Positions 1 through 10,466 of a stretch of 64,000 nt of DNA are shown here, in pieces. Position numbers and translations under genes: made by a program. Numbering within the stretch: position 1 is the first letter of the stretch; each line of letters opens with the position of its first letter. Below the pieces are notes generated by a model. That model saw only the letters and a program-made list of their open reading frames with translations. It was not told where the DNA came from and ran no database searches. Source of the DNA: Leptasterias polaris (taxonomy: Eukaryota > Echinodermata > Asteroidea > Forcipulatida > Asteriidae); contig JAZGTN010000047.1 in NCBI GenBank assembly GCA_037783415.1, forward strand, positions 1,302,001 through 1,366,000. The letters are read 5' to 3'.

Positions 1-270
1 GTCATGACACTTGTGTCCTTGAGCAAGACAGTTCTATAATTGCTTCTCTTCACCCAGGGGTTGGGTACCTGTGAGGGCAGAGATGGTTCTTGTGAATGAT
101 TTAGCTCAGTGCGCTTTGGCAGCACAGGCTGTATACTCCCCAGGGAGCCGAGATGGTTTCAGGATTCAAATAAATGGCCCAATGACCAGGGGTCATAATA
201 ATGTGTGAAGCGCAATGATCATTCTTTGGAACTGCGCTATATAAGAGCTGATATTATTATTATTATTTTG
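1..270 (+). mobile_element. SINE-1 copy, 3' portion, cut by window edge
   Basis: Begins with CACTTGTGTCCTTGAGCAAG, the same internal motif as the fuller SINE at 1523. It ends in a CGCTATATAAGAG segment followed by an (ATT)n tail at about 252-268. Confidence 0.6.
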
Positions 271-477
271 AGACAACCCTGAAATCAGTAAAAATCCCGA
301 GAAATCACACGCCTTTTATTATCTACAATGTAGCCTTCGAGAAAGACTCTGCTGGGGTCGAAATGTCTGGCCACTAACTTATTTTTTGCATTTATACCAC
401 AGGTCCTTTTGGTTGGTAAGCAATTTGCAACAGCTAATTCTATTTTCGCCTTTTGTTATCATGAGACATACACTTAC

Positions 478-687
478 CAGAACCAGGAGGCACTTGTTCT
501 CGCAGAGCGCTCCCAAGCATCCACAAACGGACACAAGGAATACAAATCCGCCGGCTGCGATGAGGATGTAGACAGCACTCCTCAGTAGCTGACTATCCAG
601 GAGAGCAGCAACTTCATCTATGGGTACCCAGTCGGCGACGCCAAACTTGATCACCAAACCAGTTGCAATCAGACCAAGTCCGCATAG
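478..687 (-). CDS. Tetraspanin coding exon 2 (end of TM1, small loop, TM2)
   Basis: 70 codons, phase 0 at both ends. It contains the end of TM1 (LCGLGLIATGLVIKFG), a loop of about 25 residues, and TM2 with SVCGCLGALCENKCLLVL. The frame beyond the donor at 477 runs into non-homologous residues and a stop, as expected for intron. Confidence 0.9.
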
Positions 688-2484
688 CTGTTGAAAAGAG
701 TACACAAACACCAGGGGTGTTATTTTACAGAAATTTAATTTTTGAAAAGTAATAATAATAAAAAGCGCATTACACAGTCCCTATGCGCAGTACAGAGTCA
801 ATAAATTTCAAACAATAATTCAGTCAGAGTTTAACAACTGGGTTTTGAAAAGACATTCAAACTGACTCAGAGTTTGAGCGTCTTTGTTGTTTTCGGGGAG
901 TTTAATCAAAAGAGTGGGAGAAGACGCAGAAAAAGCACGCTGGCCGTATGACTTTGTCGATGCTGATGAACAGGTAAACACGGTTGTATGGTTTCTGATT
1001 GGCACCACTGAACAAAGATATTGACAAAATAGGGAGAGTGCCGCCATAGGGCTACAATCCCGGCCAAAATGCTTAGGCCAGGTGACACAAAACATACCCT
1101 CCCCCATTCCTCTGCTCAATGTTGTTAGGCGCAGACCGCGCAATGAGAGCCAACATTGAACAGGGGCCGAGGGGCGAACGAGATATGGCTGGAATTGTCT
1201 GAAATTTTTGAGCATGTAAAAAAAAAATTAAAATAAAAAATACAAAATAAGGCTTTAACTGGGGCCAGGGGCCCAACAAGGTATGTCCAGGATTGTAGAT
1301 AGCTCAGTTGGTAGAGGGCCAGCAGGTTAATCCAAGGGTCAATGGTCAAAATCCCGCTCTACTAAATTTGTCTTTGTTCACCTCAATTTTGTTTAAACTT
1401 ACCAAGTGAGTTTTTCTTGTGCTTTATTACTTGCTATTATATTTCAGATGATCTTTAAAACATAACTTCAAAGGATGGGTCAGAAATGTGTGTAATTTCT
1501 ATGCAAAAGCTTCTTATGGCAGGTCGTGGCCGAGCGGATAAGAGCACCGTACTCAAGCTCTGGTGTTTCAGATCATTAGAGTGTGGGTTCGAGTCCCGGT
1601 CGTGACACTTGTGTCCTTAAGCAAGACACTTAACCATTATTGCTTCGTCCTTCGGATGGGACGTAAAGCCGTTGGTCCCGTGTGTTGCGCAATGCACGTA
1701 AAAGAACCCAGTGCACTTATCGAAAAGAGAAGGGGTTCGCCCCAGTGTTCCTGGTTTGATTGGCAGCATATTGCGCCACAGCACCTTGTAAACCATTGCA
1801 TGGTGCTACATGTATGTAAAGGAAAAGGTCTCATACTTCAAAAAAAGGAAAAGGTCTCATACTTCAAAAAAAGGAAAAGGTCTCATACTTCAAAAAAAGG
1901 AAAAGGTCTCATACTTCAAAAAAAGGAAAAGGTCTCATACTTCAAAAAAAGGAGCTCCATATACACCTTCCAGGAAAAATACTGACTGTTGAAGCGCCTG
2001 TCACTAAGTGACAGATATGCGCGCTATAGACCATGTTACATTTGTTTACAGAGTGGTGACCTTGTACGTTCTAAAGCGTTTCCTGCTGGGCAAGATACTA
2101 CACAGGCTATATGGGAAAATTTACATTTTGTGTCATAATTTTCACATAAATTCAAAATTTACAAAAGCAACAGCTGTACAGCTTTTGAGATGTCCCCCCT
2201 TTCTTCAAATCAAAAGTTGAGAAAAATCAGACAATGCAATCTCCATAAAACATAAGATTTGTTGTTTTCTTCCATTGATCTGTACAAAATGTGCCTGCAG
2301 GAAGTCCAGGCTCTGTGGCTCTTTTGTAAACATGTGATGTCACAGGTCACATCGTCTATATAAGAACCCGTTATTATTATTATTATTATTATTCTTTGTT
2401 ATAACTTTAGAATGTACTTACTGCCACAATTAAGTTGATAACAATTAGCAAGAATTTCATGCACTTGCCGCCACAACCTTCCAT
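478..2484 (-). CDS. Tetraspanin, 5' part (first two coding exons; gene continues past base 1)
   Basis: Tetraspanins are four-pass membrane proteins that organise microdomains at the cell surface and in endosomes. Two exons read in phase on the minus strand. Exon A (2484-2422) starts at ATG, gives MEGCGGKCMKFLLIVINLIVA and ends at a GTAAGT donor. Exon B (687-478) follows a TTTCAACAG acceptor, gives 70 residues and ends at a GTAAGTG donor. Both junctions are phase 0. The joined 91 residues hold the cytoplasmic Cys-Lys-Cys-Met-Lys start, TM1, a short first extracellular loop and TM2 ending in CGCLGALCENKCLLVL, the family's polar-cysteine signature. The large loop with its CCG motif, TM3 and TM4 must lie left of base 1. 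The N-terminus resembles the CD63/CD9 group, but the subfamily cannot be fixed from this part. The 1.7 kb intron carries SINE and MITE copies. Confidence 0.9.
1293..1400 (+). mobile_element. tRNA-derived SINE, family 2
   Basis: Contains a pol III A-box-like TAGCTCAGTTGGTAGAG and a degenerate B-box region, then a TTTGTCTTTGTTCACC segment shared with the copy at 16248. Confidence 0.5.
1523..1983 (+). mobile_element. tRNA-derived SINE, family 1, with internal minisatellite expansion
   Basis: The head GTCGTGGCCGAGCGGATAAG is a Leu/Ser-type tRNA A-box region, and GGGTTCGAGTCCC is a B-box. Downstream are GTGTCCTTAAGCAAGACAC and GGGACGTAAAGCCGTTGG, which recur in the antisense copy at 36866-37222. 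A 26-bp piece near the 3' end is amplified to five copies (separate entry). Confidence 0.8.
1821..1950 (+). repeat. 26-bp minisatellite, five near-identical units inside a SINE
   Basis: Units start at 1821, 1847, 1873, 1899 and 1925, each GGAAAAGGTCTCATACTTC plus seven A. The related SINE at 36866-37222 has one degenerate unit at the matching place, so expansion followed insertion. Confidence 0.92.
2025..2362 (+). mobile_element. MITE, TATAGACCATGT family
   Basis: Termini TATAGACCATGT and ACATCGTCTATA are inverted. The body matches 30863-31197 (inverted, close) and 19416-19757 (direct, diverged), with a split copy in 33900-34505. TA at the ends suggests Tc1/mariner-like target choice. Lies in the tetraspanin intron. 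Followed at 2374-2393 by a TTA run like the SINE tails. Confidence 0.75.
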
Positions 2485-2531
2485 TGTAAGTGAAGCAAAG
2501 TCAGCTTTCCGACACGTCAAGATAAAGAATC
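2422..2531 (-). CDS. Tetraspanin coding exon 1 with probable 5' UTR
   Basis: Coding part is 2484-2422 (21 codons, phase 0 donor at 2421). Upstream of the ATG, on the minus strand, a GTTCTTGCAG acceptor-like site ends at 2532. So the start codon may sit in an internal exon of about 110 bases preceded by a non-coding 5' exon further right. The upstream frame stays open, but its residues do not look like tetraspanin, so I treat them as UTR. Confidence 0.7.
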
Positions 2532-2610
2532 CTGCAAGAACAAGAACAAGGAGAACGTGTTTAGAAGGTGATGTTTCATGCACTGCATGGTGTGCATGTA
2601 AATAGTACAG

Positions 2611-3168
2611 AGCTACCAACATTTACATTTTGCAATAGACTGTGCAAGTCTCGCGCGTATCGGAGCGAGAAAACATGTCAAGTGAAGAACATTTTTTTCT
2701 GAAATCAAATCATTGTTTTTAAATTAGATCTATGAAACAATCTGACCAACAAAAATACTCATTACAATTTGCATAAAATGAGTTTTATCTTTCATAATAA
2801 ACACACAATTCATTTGTTAGTTTTTGTTAAAACAAACTAAAAACTCTGGGACAAGGATGCTTATTTGATCTGAACTTTTTAGGAAACCCTTTTGTAAATC
2901 CATGCCTGAATACGTGCAACCACTAAAAGCAGGTTTAAACGCAGACGCGCGATGATCGCACAGGCGTAGAATTAACGTGTGACGCAGTTTAAAGAGGACG
3001 CTGACGCCTCGACAATCAGGGAGATATTTAGAATTACATTCAACAAAACAGGGACAAGTTTTCCATAATCAGGGAGTTTTTGCAAATGTGTTCATCAGAA
3101 CGTTGAAAGATTGGTTGGTTTTTCAGGGAACTTTCTGCAGAATCAGGGGGAGTTGGCAGCTCTTGTAC
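2611..3168. mobile_element. AGAGCTGCCAAC-family element
   Basis: Starts CAGAGCTACCAACA and ends GTTGGCAGCTCTTG, an inverted pair. Internal ATCAGGGAG motifs recur here, at 28.5-29.2 kb and at 58.1-58.3 kb. The middle of this copy is AT-rich and unassigned. Confidence 0.5.
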
Positions 3169-3411
3169 TAAGAAATAACAATTCTTAGAAAACTTTCTGG
3201 TAGGTTCAACCATGTGTAAATCTCTTTTGGGAGGAGTGTTGGCTTTGAAAAGAGCCGTAGTGATCTTGACGTTTTTATCAATAAACTGTGCTCAGTACAC
3301 AAAGTTAACGGCAAAACCTGATTTACTGTTGAGATAAGCAGAGCCTACTGTTTGAAACATTCAGACACAAAAGCTGTTTCAGGCATGCAACTCTTCAGCC
3401 GAAAAAAAAGC

Positions 3412-3921
3412 GGAAAATTACCGATCAACGATGTCTTTCCTAGTGGACGCCATCGTTATTTTTCGAGCAAACACCTATCGATCGCGTGGTTCACTTGCAC
3501 TCTTACAGCGTCTGGTTCCCGCCGCATCCCCTTACACAAATAGCAATAAAAACAGTACGGAGCCAGACTGTGCAAAAAATATTGTAGAAGGTATGCTGTA
3601 CGAGGAGAACTTGTGTCTGTGTCTGGACTGTGTAATGCTTTTGTATGTGTAAACCTCCGTGGAGCCGGAAAATTACCGATCAACGATGTCTTTCCTAGTG
3701 GACGCCATCGTTATTTTTCGAGTAAACACCTATCGATCGCGTGGTTCACTTGCACTCTTACAGCGTCTGGTTTCCGCCGCATCCCCTTACACAAATAGCA
3801 ATAAAAACACTACGGAGCCAGACTGTGCAAAAAATATTGTAGAAGGTATGCTGTACGAGGAGAACTTGTGTCTGTGTCTGGACTGTGTAATGCTTTTGTA
3901 TGTGTAAACCTCCGTGGAACC
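3412..3921 (+). repeat. 255-bp tandem duplication
   Basis: Two adjacent copies (3412-3666 and 3667-3921) start GGAAAATTACCGATCAACG and differ at only a few positions, indicating recent origin. Short frames inside are repeated in both copies and are not taken as genes. Confidence 0.93.
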
Positions 3922-4180
3922 TTTATTTCTTTTCAATAAGCAATGTTTCCTTCAGCAGGTTTTTTTTCTTTTCATGCAGCGTGATTTTTTTTTTTTCGCA
4001 GACTTTTTTTGGCGGTATTCTATTTTATGAAAAGCGGAAATCGGCCGATCCGCGGAAGAGTTGCATGCCTGTCTGTTTAGAGCCTAGATTCTTTTACGGT
4101 TTGATTACTGGATGTTTACATCATTACCGATAAGCGACAATAAATTATGTAAAAAAAATTAACGTATCAGTACATTTTTG

Positions 4181-4519
4181 TTAAAGGCAAGTTATACTTT
4201 TAGTGTATCGCAACATAAGCATAAAATAACAAACCTGTGAAAATTTGGGCTTAATTGGTCATCGAAGTTGCAAGAAAATATTGAAAGAAAAAACCACCCT
4301 TGTTGCATAGAATTGTGTGTGTTTTCAGATGCCTAAACCCTTTTTCAGATTCAAATTTTGGGGTTGAAAATTACCTTTCTTTAAAACTACACTACTTCAG
4401 AGGGAGTCGTTTCTCACAATGTTTTATACTATCAACAGCTCTTCAGTGCTCCTCACCAAGTAAGTTTTTACGGTCATCTACATTTAGAGTAATTACCAAA
4501 AGTATACCCTGCCTTTAAA
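4181..4519 (-). mobile_element. TTAA-flanked MITE (Kolobok/piggyBac-like), short-body form
   Basis: Ends TTAAAGGCAAG and GCCTTTAA. The body shares GAGGGAGTCGTTTCTCACAA and CAACAGCTCT with copies at 20036 and 29949 (the latter inverted). Confidence 0.75.
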
Positions 4520-4577
4520 GTTACAGTTCTTATTTTAAATTATGATTAAAGAATGCCTAAATACTGAAGGAACATAC

Positions 4578-4992
4578 CAGGGCTCGAATTTTACACTGGA
4601 CCACAGGCCCGAGGCCAGTAATTTTAGTGTTGGGCCAGTAAACTTATGAACTAACAAGTCCAATGGTCTTGTGTTTTTCAATTGAATAACAGAAACACAT
4701 TCTGTTCAAGTGTTGACTTTGGGTCTAATAAATTATCTTTCAATTCTATGAGTAATCATGGAGGAAGAAACACATGTATTTTTTCCTCCATGGAGTAATC
4801 AAGTATATTCTTCCCTTACTTGTCTCAGTTCGGGTTCATATAAAAGCAGTCAAGTGCATGTTAAACTGTGGCAGCAAGTTTTTTTCTTTTCACATTTTGA
4901 ATCAGGTCTTGTAAAAAAATGTCTGGTCCAGTAAAGATTTTGAGCTACAAGCCCTGTAGTCTTGTGGATTTTCTCCCCAAATTCGAGCCCTG
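4578..4992 (-). mobile_element. hAT-like element, CAGGGCTCG family, with 5-bp target duplication
   Basis: Inverted relative to the other four copies. The flanking CATAC at 4573-4577 and 4993-4997 is a perfect duplication. It carries a small extra palindrome near 4758-4797 (CATGGAGGAAG ... CTTCCTCCATGG-like) absent from the other copies. Confidence 0.85.
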
Positions 4993-5176
4993 CATACAGC
5001 AGATATAACTTCATGTCCTCTTAATTATCTGGGTACACATTAGAACTTGTTATGTTATCACATTTAGCTACAACCAAACATCGTTTCCAACAGGCCAATT
5101 ATTGATTTTCCCTTGAACTTAATTGGTGTTCGCCATGGCAACACTTTGAAGGGATCATAGAGCTAGGCATGTATCC

Positions 5177-5575
5177 AGCATGCGTTTTTTTTTTTCCCCC
5201 AGCGCGGTAAAGGCCATTCTGTGCATATATCTCACTGGGATCCGTACGTGCCAAGCTTCATTACAATAGATAGTTCCCAGTAGACGCCATCTTTACGAGC
5301 AAATTGCATTTTGGCATGCAGAACTAGGCGCGTCAAGCGCTTTAATTATTAAGGCAGCCGCGTTGTTCACTGACCAATCGTGCAGTGAGTTTTGTGAAAT
5401 GTGCGCGTGTTGCACGCCGTTCTCACGCGAAGCTCATGACTATGTTCCAAACTGCCCGTAAAGATGGCCGATTTACGTCATACTACAACCTATCTATATC
5501 AACTAGCACCTGCACCTGCACAGAATGGCCTTTACCGCGCTGGAAAAAACAAAAATTTGCAACCAGCATGCTTTA
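5177..5575. mobile_element. Concentric nested palindromes
   Basis: The outer inverted pair is 5177-5229 with 5516-5573 (CAGCGCGGTAAAGGCCATT against AATGGCCTTTACCGCGCTG). The inner element is 5266-5498 with TATAGATAG-like ends and a GTAGACGCCATCTTTAC / GTAAAGATGGC pair. The inner element recurs inverted at 34768-34990. Confidence 0.75.
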
Positions 5576-5980
5576 AAGGGAAGGTACGTTTACGTTTGGT
5601 AATCACTCATAAAATTGATGGCAATAAAAACCTATTGGTTAGAAGCCTACAACAGTATAATATAAGACTATTGAGAATCATTTCAATCAAAGTTTTGTGG
5701 TTAAATGTAAAACTATATCAGATTTTACGCCCCAAAATTTGAATCTGAGAAACTTTTCTGTCAGAAATTCTTCTCTGAGTGTGTATTCCTATTAGGGATT
5801 ATTCTTCCTGCGTGGACCCTATTCGCTCCGGATTTTTGGCGATATCTCATAAACACGACGCCCTTTTAAAATGAAATTGTCACAGGTTAGTTTTATTGTA
5901 TACATATATCAACATTTCCCTTTAGGATTAAAAACCATCGAACGCTTCCAAAAACCGACCTGTATACTTTGCCTTTAAAA
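5572..5980 (+). mobile_element. TTAA-flanked MITE, diverged
   Basis: CTTTAAAGGGAAGGTACG at the left and ACTTTGCCTTTAAAA at the right. Contains the GGTAATCACTC and GCGATATCTC segments shared with the 40.7 and 49.9 kb copies. Abuts the palindrome to its left. Confidence 0.65.
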
Positions 5981-6117
5981 CACACAAAAAGGCAATTTCC
6001 AGTTTCTAAAATAGACATTAGGACTAAATCTCCACAGTTTTATTTTGTGAATGTAATAATTTGAACAAGAAGGAGAGAACGATGGTGCTATGGTTACTTA
6101 TATGAAGCACATAATAC

Positions 6118-6201
6118 TTGTTCAGAATTCTTTAATACAAAAATAATTTACGACAGGTTACTTGTTCAGAATTCTTTAATACAAAAATAATTTACGACAG
6201 G
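6118..6201 (+). repeat. 42-bp direct duplication
   Basis: ACTTGTTCAGAATTCTTTAA and the following bases are repeated perfectly, twice in tandem. Confidence 0.9.
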
Positions 6202-7918
6202 GCAAAACATCATGGTCATAGTTGAGATAGGAATTTGGTTGGTCAGTTTTTACTTGCACCTTGTACTATATAGCACTTGATTAAGGTTGCGGCTCTCGGT
6301 TTCACGCATGCGCCCAACCGCAGTGCGGTAATCTTCACTAATGAAGCAGCACTTGAAAGGAAGAAGAAGAAGGAGATTTTCAAGTTACACAAATTTGCAA
6401 ATTCATATTTTAAAGATGCATTTCTGTTGACTACTTTTTTCCCCAATCAAAATTAAAGACAGATTTCCTTCCTCCATGGTTACATGTACCAAGAAGAAGG
6501 GCTAGAAATATCACAAAATGCTATTTGGTCGTTGATCAATTAAAATGCCTACAACTGGACATCACTGTGCCAATGCGCTAAACCTTGATGGGTTCGACGA
6601 TCTTTGTAAAAAAGAAAACTGTGACAGTTTTTTGCTGTTTTCTCAATAAGTAGGCACTGTATTAGACTGAAATTTTCACAAGAGACTTTATCTTTCTTTA
6701 TAAACTGGCCTACCACATTACAATACATTGACAAAAACCATTCTATGATCCCCAGATCCAGTAACTGCAGATCTTACCTCTAAATTAAAATCAAAATGTT
6801 GCCAATAAATCAGCCTTACATGTACATCAATTGACAAAAACCAAACAATAAGCAAAAGAGACACACAGACCTATGCACAGACACCCCACACTGGACAGTG
6901 ACACCCCCATTTACTGGCTACCTGTAAATCCATAGTTTACACTAAAATACTTACAGTTAAAAAATTCCAAAGAAAGAGCAAAGCAAGATTGTCTCAAAAA
7001 AATCCTCACTGATGATGCACACAGGATCAATGGAAAGACAGCATAAAATCACAAATAGCTACTTCATCAGATCAAACTACAGTGAGAAAATCCTCTTGGT
7101 GACTTCTGGATAAATTGGTTTTAGTTTTCACCACACCCATGTACACTTTCACAGTTCATGCACATGTGACTGAGCAGACCCAGTACAATACACAGAACAG
7201 CCTGGCCTTGTCCAAATAAAACTATGTTACTCAGACTTAGCTACCAAAATTGACCAAAAACGACAACATTATCAGGAGAATTAGATTCCTCTATGAACAT
7301 AATGACGAGCTGGGAAAGAGGGACTATCACTAATAGGAGCAGAAATATGTTATCAATCAACCTACATCATCAACCCTACACGCTCATGTACATGAAGAAT
7401 AATCAAATTTAAATCTCACTATTAGAAGTATTTACCCTGAAAACCAAATCCCCATACCAAGTTTTTTAATCTACATGTAGATGGCCCACCCACAATGACA
7501 TTCCAGTTGTAATTGTGTACCTTTATTCAAGACCATTGACCCATCCAGAAATCTTCACATGGTGAAAATATATCCTTTCCACACACAAAAATACACCCTC
7601 TATTCTACTTCACAACACCTCCTAGACATTCTTTTGTCCAAAGAGAGACTGCTGCAGAGAAACAAGGGTCATGGACTGGGTTAGTCATACCTTAGTCAGT
7701 CCACAAATACTTCATGGGAGTGGGAACAAACTGGGACAGGCCCAAATAAAAGTTTGCTCTAAAAAAGTTTGATCTTGTTATTTAAAATCAATGTAACCAA
7801 AACCGAGAGCTAGAAGAAGAAACAGTCAGGCTCCTGTTACAATTACAATGAATATTAGTATCCATTACTGTTATTTGATACAAGGAACATGACCAAGATA
7901 GTGGTAGCATTAACAAAC
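6202..7918. other. No recognisable gene or repeat family
   Basis: AT-rich sequence with short scattered frames only. No exon with splice sites and protein-like composition was seen on either strand. Confidence 0.5.
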
Positions 7919-8240
7919 TATAGACCTTTCTATTGCAACGTCACAGCCCAAGTTTTTGTCAACTGAGGTTGGAAAACTATGGAAAGCCATAACTTCAAAT
8001 CAAAAACAGATAGCCATACATGTAGTTTGTAGCAATGTTACACAATCATTCAAAAATAGTGTTGAATTTGTTGGAAACAAATCAACCAATCATGGAAGGT
8101 ATTTCAGTTCATGAATCTTTACAGAAAATGTTGAATTTGGTCACAACGTTTTTTAACACGATTGAATATTTCGTTAACATTCGACCGTCCATGCCAACAG
8201 GCGCACTTTGTTTATCAACAATGGAAAGGTCTATTGAGAT
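7919..8240 (+). mobile_element. Possible TIR element (TATAGACCTTTCTATTG ends)
   Basis: TATAGACCTTTCTATTG at the left is matched by GGAAAGGTCTATTG at the right, an inverted pair about 320 bases apart. The frame at 8035-8274 lies inside and is not accepted as a gene. Confidence 0.45.
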
Positions 8241-8462
8241 GACCTCATGGAGCGGCCATCTTTTATTTCTTTAAGTCAGATCAATGTAAACCAAACTGAG
8301 GCTGGAAGGGACATCACCAGTCTGGTTCCTTTCCATTAAGGAGGAAATTACACTGTGATTGGCATCGTGAACACAAACACCCTGACTAAGATAGTAATAA
8401 AGTTTTAAAAAGCACACATGTTCACCATGAGGTGCTCAAAGTGATAGAAAATGATTATCCCT

Positions 8463-8643
8463 GGGCCATGTTTCAGAGTTGCTTCGGCAGAAGATAAAGC
8501 AAGCGAAAACTTGCAGAAAACCAGTCGCAGACAGCACACGCGGAATGGTATATTGCCTGGTAACCCTATTCATGATTCTAGTAAGCAAAATTGCTTTGTG
8601 CTAAGCTACTATATGTGCTTAAAAGCAACTCTATAAAGTTTTG
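8463..8643 (+). mobile_element. Short GGGCC-type foldback MITE, diverged
   Basis: Ends GGGCCATGTTTCAGAGTTGC and GCAACTCTATAAAG are inverted. The internal GCAGAAAAC and GCCTGGTAACC segments match copies at 29597 and 31910. Confidence 0.6.
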
Positions 8644-9015
8644 CCCAGGTTATCAGGTGTACTTTAGAACATTCCTCTGGGAACTTTCTCAATTTGGGAA
8701 AATTTCAACCTTGGCAGCCTGTTACTAATCAAACACAATATCACCTCAGTCCTCCCAGCCCCCCCCCCCCCCCCCTGGCTTGCATAAAAAAGGACAACTT
8801 CAAAGATTGGGCCCAACAGTAATACACAATATTATATAGTAATACACTGTATTACATAGAAACACACAGTATTAAATAGACTAGCCTACATGTACCTGCA
8901 TGGTAATACAATATTACATAGTATTACACAATATTACATAGTAAAACATAATGTTACATAGTAATACACAGTATTACATGGATCAGAACACAGTGATACA
9001 GTAGCTCATTTGTTC

Positions 9016-9112
9016 CAGCAGCTATTTGTTGTTGTTGTATTTTCTGTAATGCGCAGTAGAGTATATTCATAATAGGTATTGCGCAATATAAATGTCCGTT
9101 ATTATTATTATT
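9016..9112 (+). mobile_element. SINE 3' tail
   Basis: TTGCGCAATATAAATGTCCG followed by an ATT run resembles other SINE tails in the window (TATATAAGAACCCG plus TTA run at 2358-2393; TGCGCATAACAAGTC plus TTA run at 37491-37535). Confidence 0.45.
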
Positions 9113-9378
9113 ATATTATATCAAATGCTACAATGAGCAGTTGGAGCGATGAGCTGTCGTGTGGCTGGCTCTGATCCCTAATTAGCAAATTGTCTTGGTG
9201 CTGTTTTATGTAAGGTTTTTTACTTATATTGTGTGTGTATTTTAATGTAATTTTTAAAGTTGTATTATATCGTTCTGATCGTTTGTATTGTATTTGCATA
9301 CAGTTCTTTGTCAAGGCCATTTTATATTCCCAGTGAGGGATAATAAAGTTTTATCTATCTATCTATCTATCTATCTAT
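9113..9378 (+). mobile_element. Non-LTR retrotransposon 3' end with (ATCT)n tail
   Basis: AGTGAGGGATAATAAAG followed by TTTTATC and about seven ATCT units is the usual 3' end style of LINEs with microsatellite tails. No reverse transcriptase coding remains; it is 5'-truncated. Confidence 0.55.
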
Positions 9379-10466
9379 TACACAGTATAACATAGTAATA
9401 CACAGTATTACATAGAAACACACAGTATTACATAGTAATACACAATATTACATACATGTACATGTAGTAATAAACAGTAATACATAGTTATGGTTGGATT
9501 GCAATACAATGTCAAAAACTTGCAAACAAATGTATTACAAAGTGTCAAAGAATGGTAATGCAACCTACCTCTGTATTCCTCCCAAGTTTGTAACACAAGA
9601 ACATGGTGTAACACAGTAGCAGAAGGAAATGTTTGTTAAGTACTGTTGTCCCTTATCAAGGTGCTAACACCATAGAGAAAGGACCTTTCTCTATGCTAGT
9701 GTAAGGGAGTGAAATTCCACTATCTTATTATGGTGTGAGTTCCCCCTTGGAGAATTAATGTTTTTTATTTTCTTGCCAAATGATCCTAGGAGTGGCACCC
9801 CCGTGTCTAGTACCCAAAGTTCACTGTATATATTTTAGTTTATTTTATTAGAGCACCAGATTTCTGTGTCTAGTACCCAAAGTCCACTGTACATATTTTA
9901 GTAAATTTTATAAAAGCACCAGACCATTTTCTCTGGGCTCCATGTGCTTGGCAGTGGCCATGTGTGCTTGGCTAGTCAGTGAGCAGGTGAGCTGCGAACA
10001 ACACATATACTGGACAACGGCTCTCTCCCTTTCCAATACCGCTCAATCGTTCTGGTAGAAGTTTGATTGTCTGTAGATTGTATTTCACTTTAGTGCTGTG
10101 TTGGTTTTCGTTAGGCGATTTTATTTTTTTTAAGAAGACATTCTCTCAGCAATTGTTTTGTTTAAAACCTTTTTTATTTTATTTTACATTTTTAAAGTTT
10201 GTTATTTTTTTTTATCTGGTTCACATCAGAAAGTTGTTTGAGAAATTAAATCAGTCACTTTGTCTTTGGAGGTAAATCAATTTTCTTTCTCTGTCCCAAT
10301 TTGTTTAAGAATAGTTCGCGACCTTTTCCTAACGATCCTGGGTGTTCTTATTGGTTTTTTTTGCAAGCGAGTTCCCCAACAGTAAGCGTTTTTCTTATTT
10401 ACTATTCATTTATTCAACTGTGCCATTTTTCCAGGTTACACTAACACTAGTATTGATAAAACCATT

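Larger units (their letters stand above)
8817..9490 (+). repeat. 20-bp minisatellite split by retroelement sequence
   Basis: Degenerate TAATACACAGTATTACATAG units fill 8817-8990 and resume at 9378-9490. The gap holds a SINE-like tail and a LINE 3' end, so the array was interrupted by insertion or flanks a composite. Confidence 0.75.

Noticed and set aside
1523..1610. Possible functional tRNA-Leu/Ser gene
   Set aside because: A- and B-box regions are present, but the acceptor stem is not closed and the sequence runs on into a SINE body; repeated elsewhere in the window.
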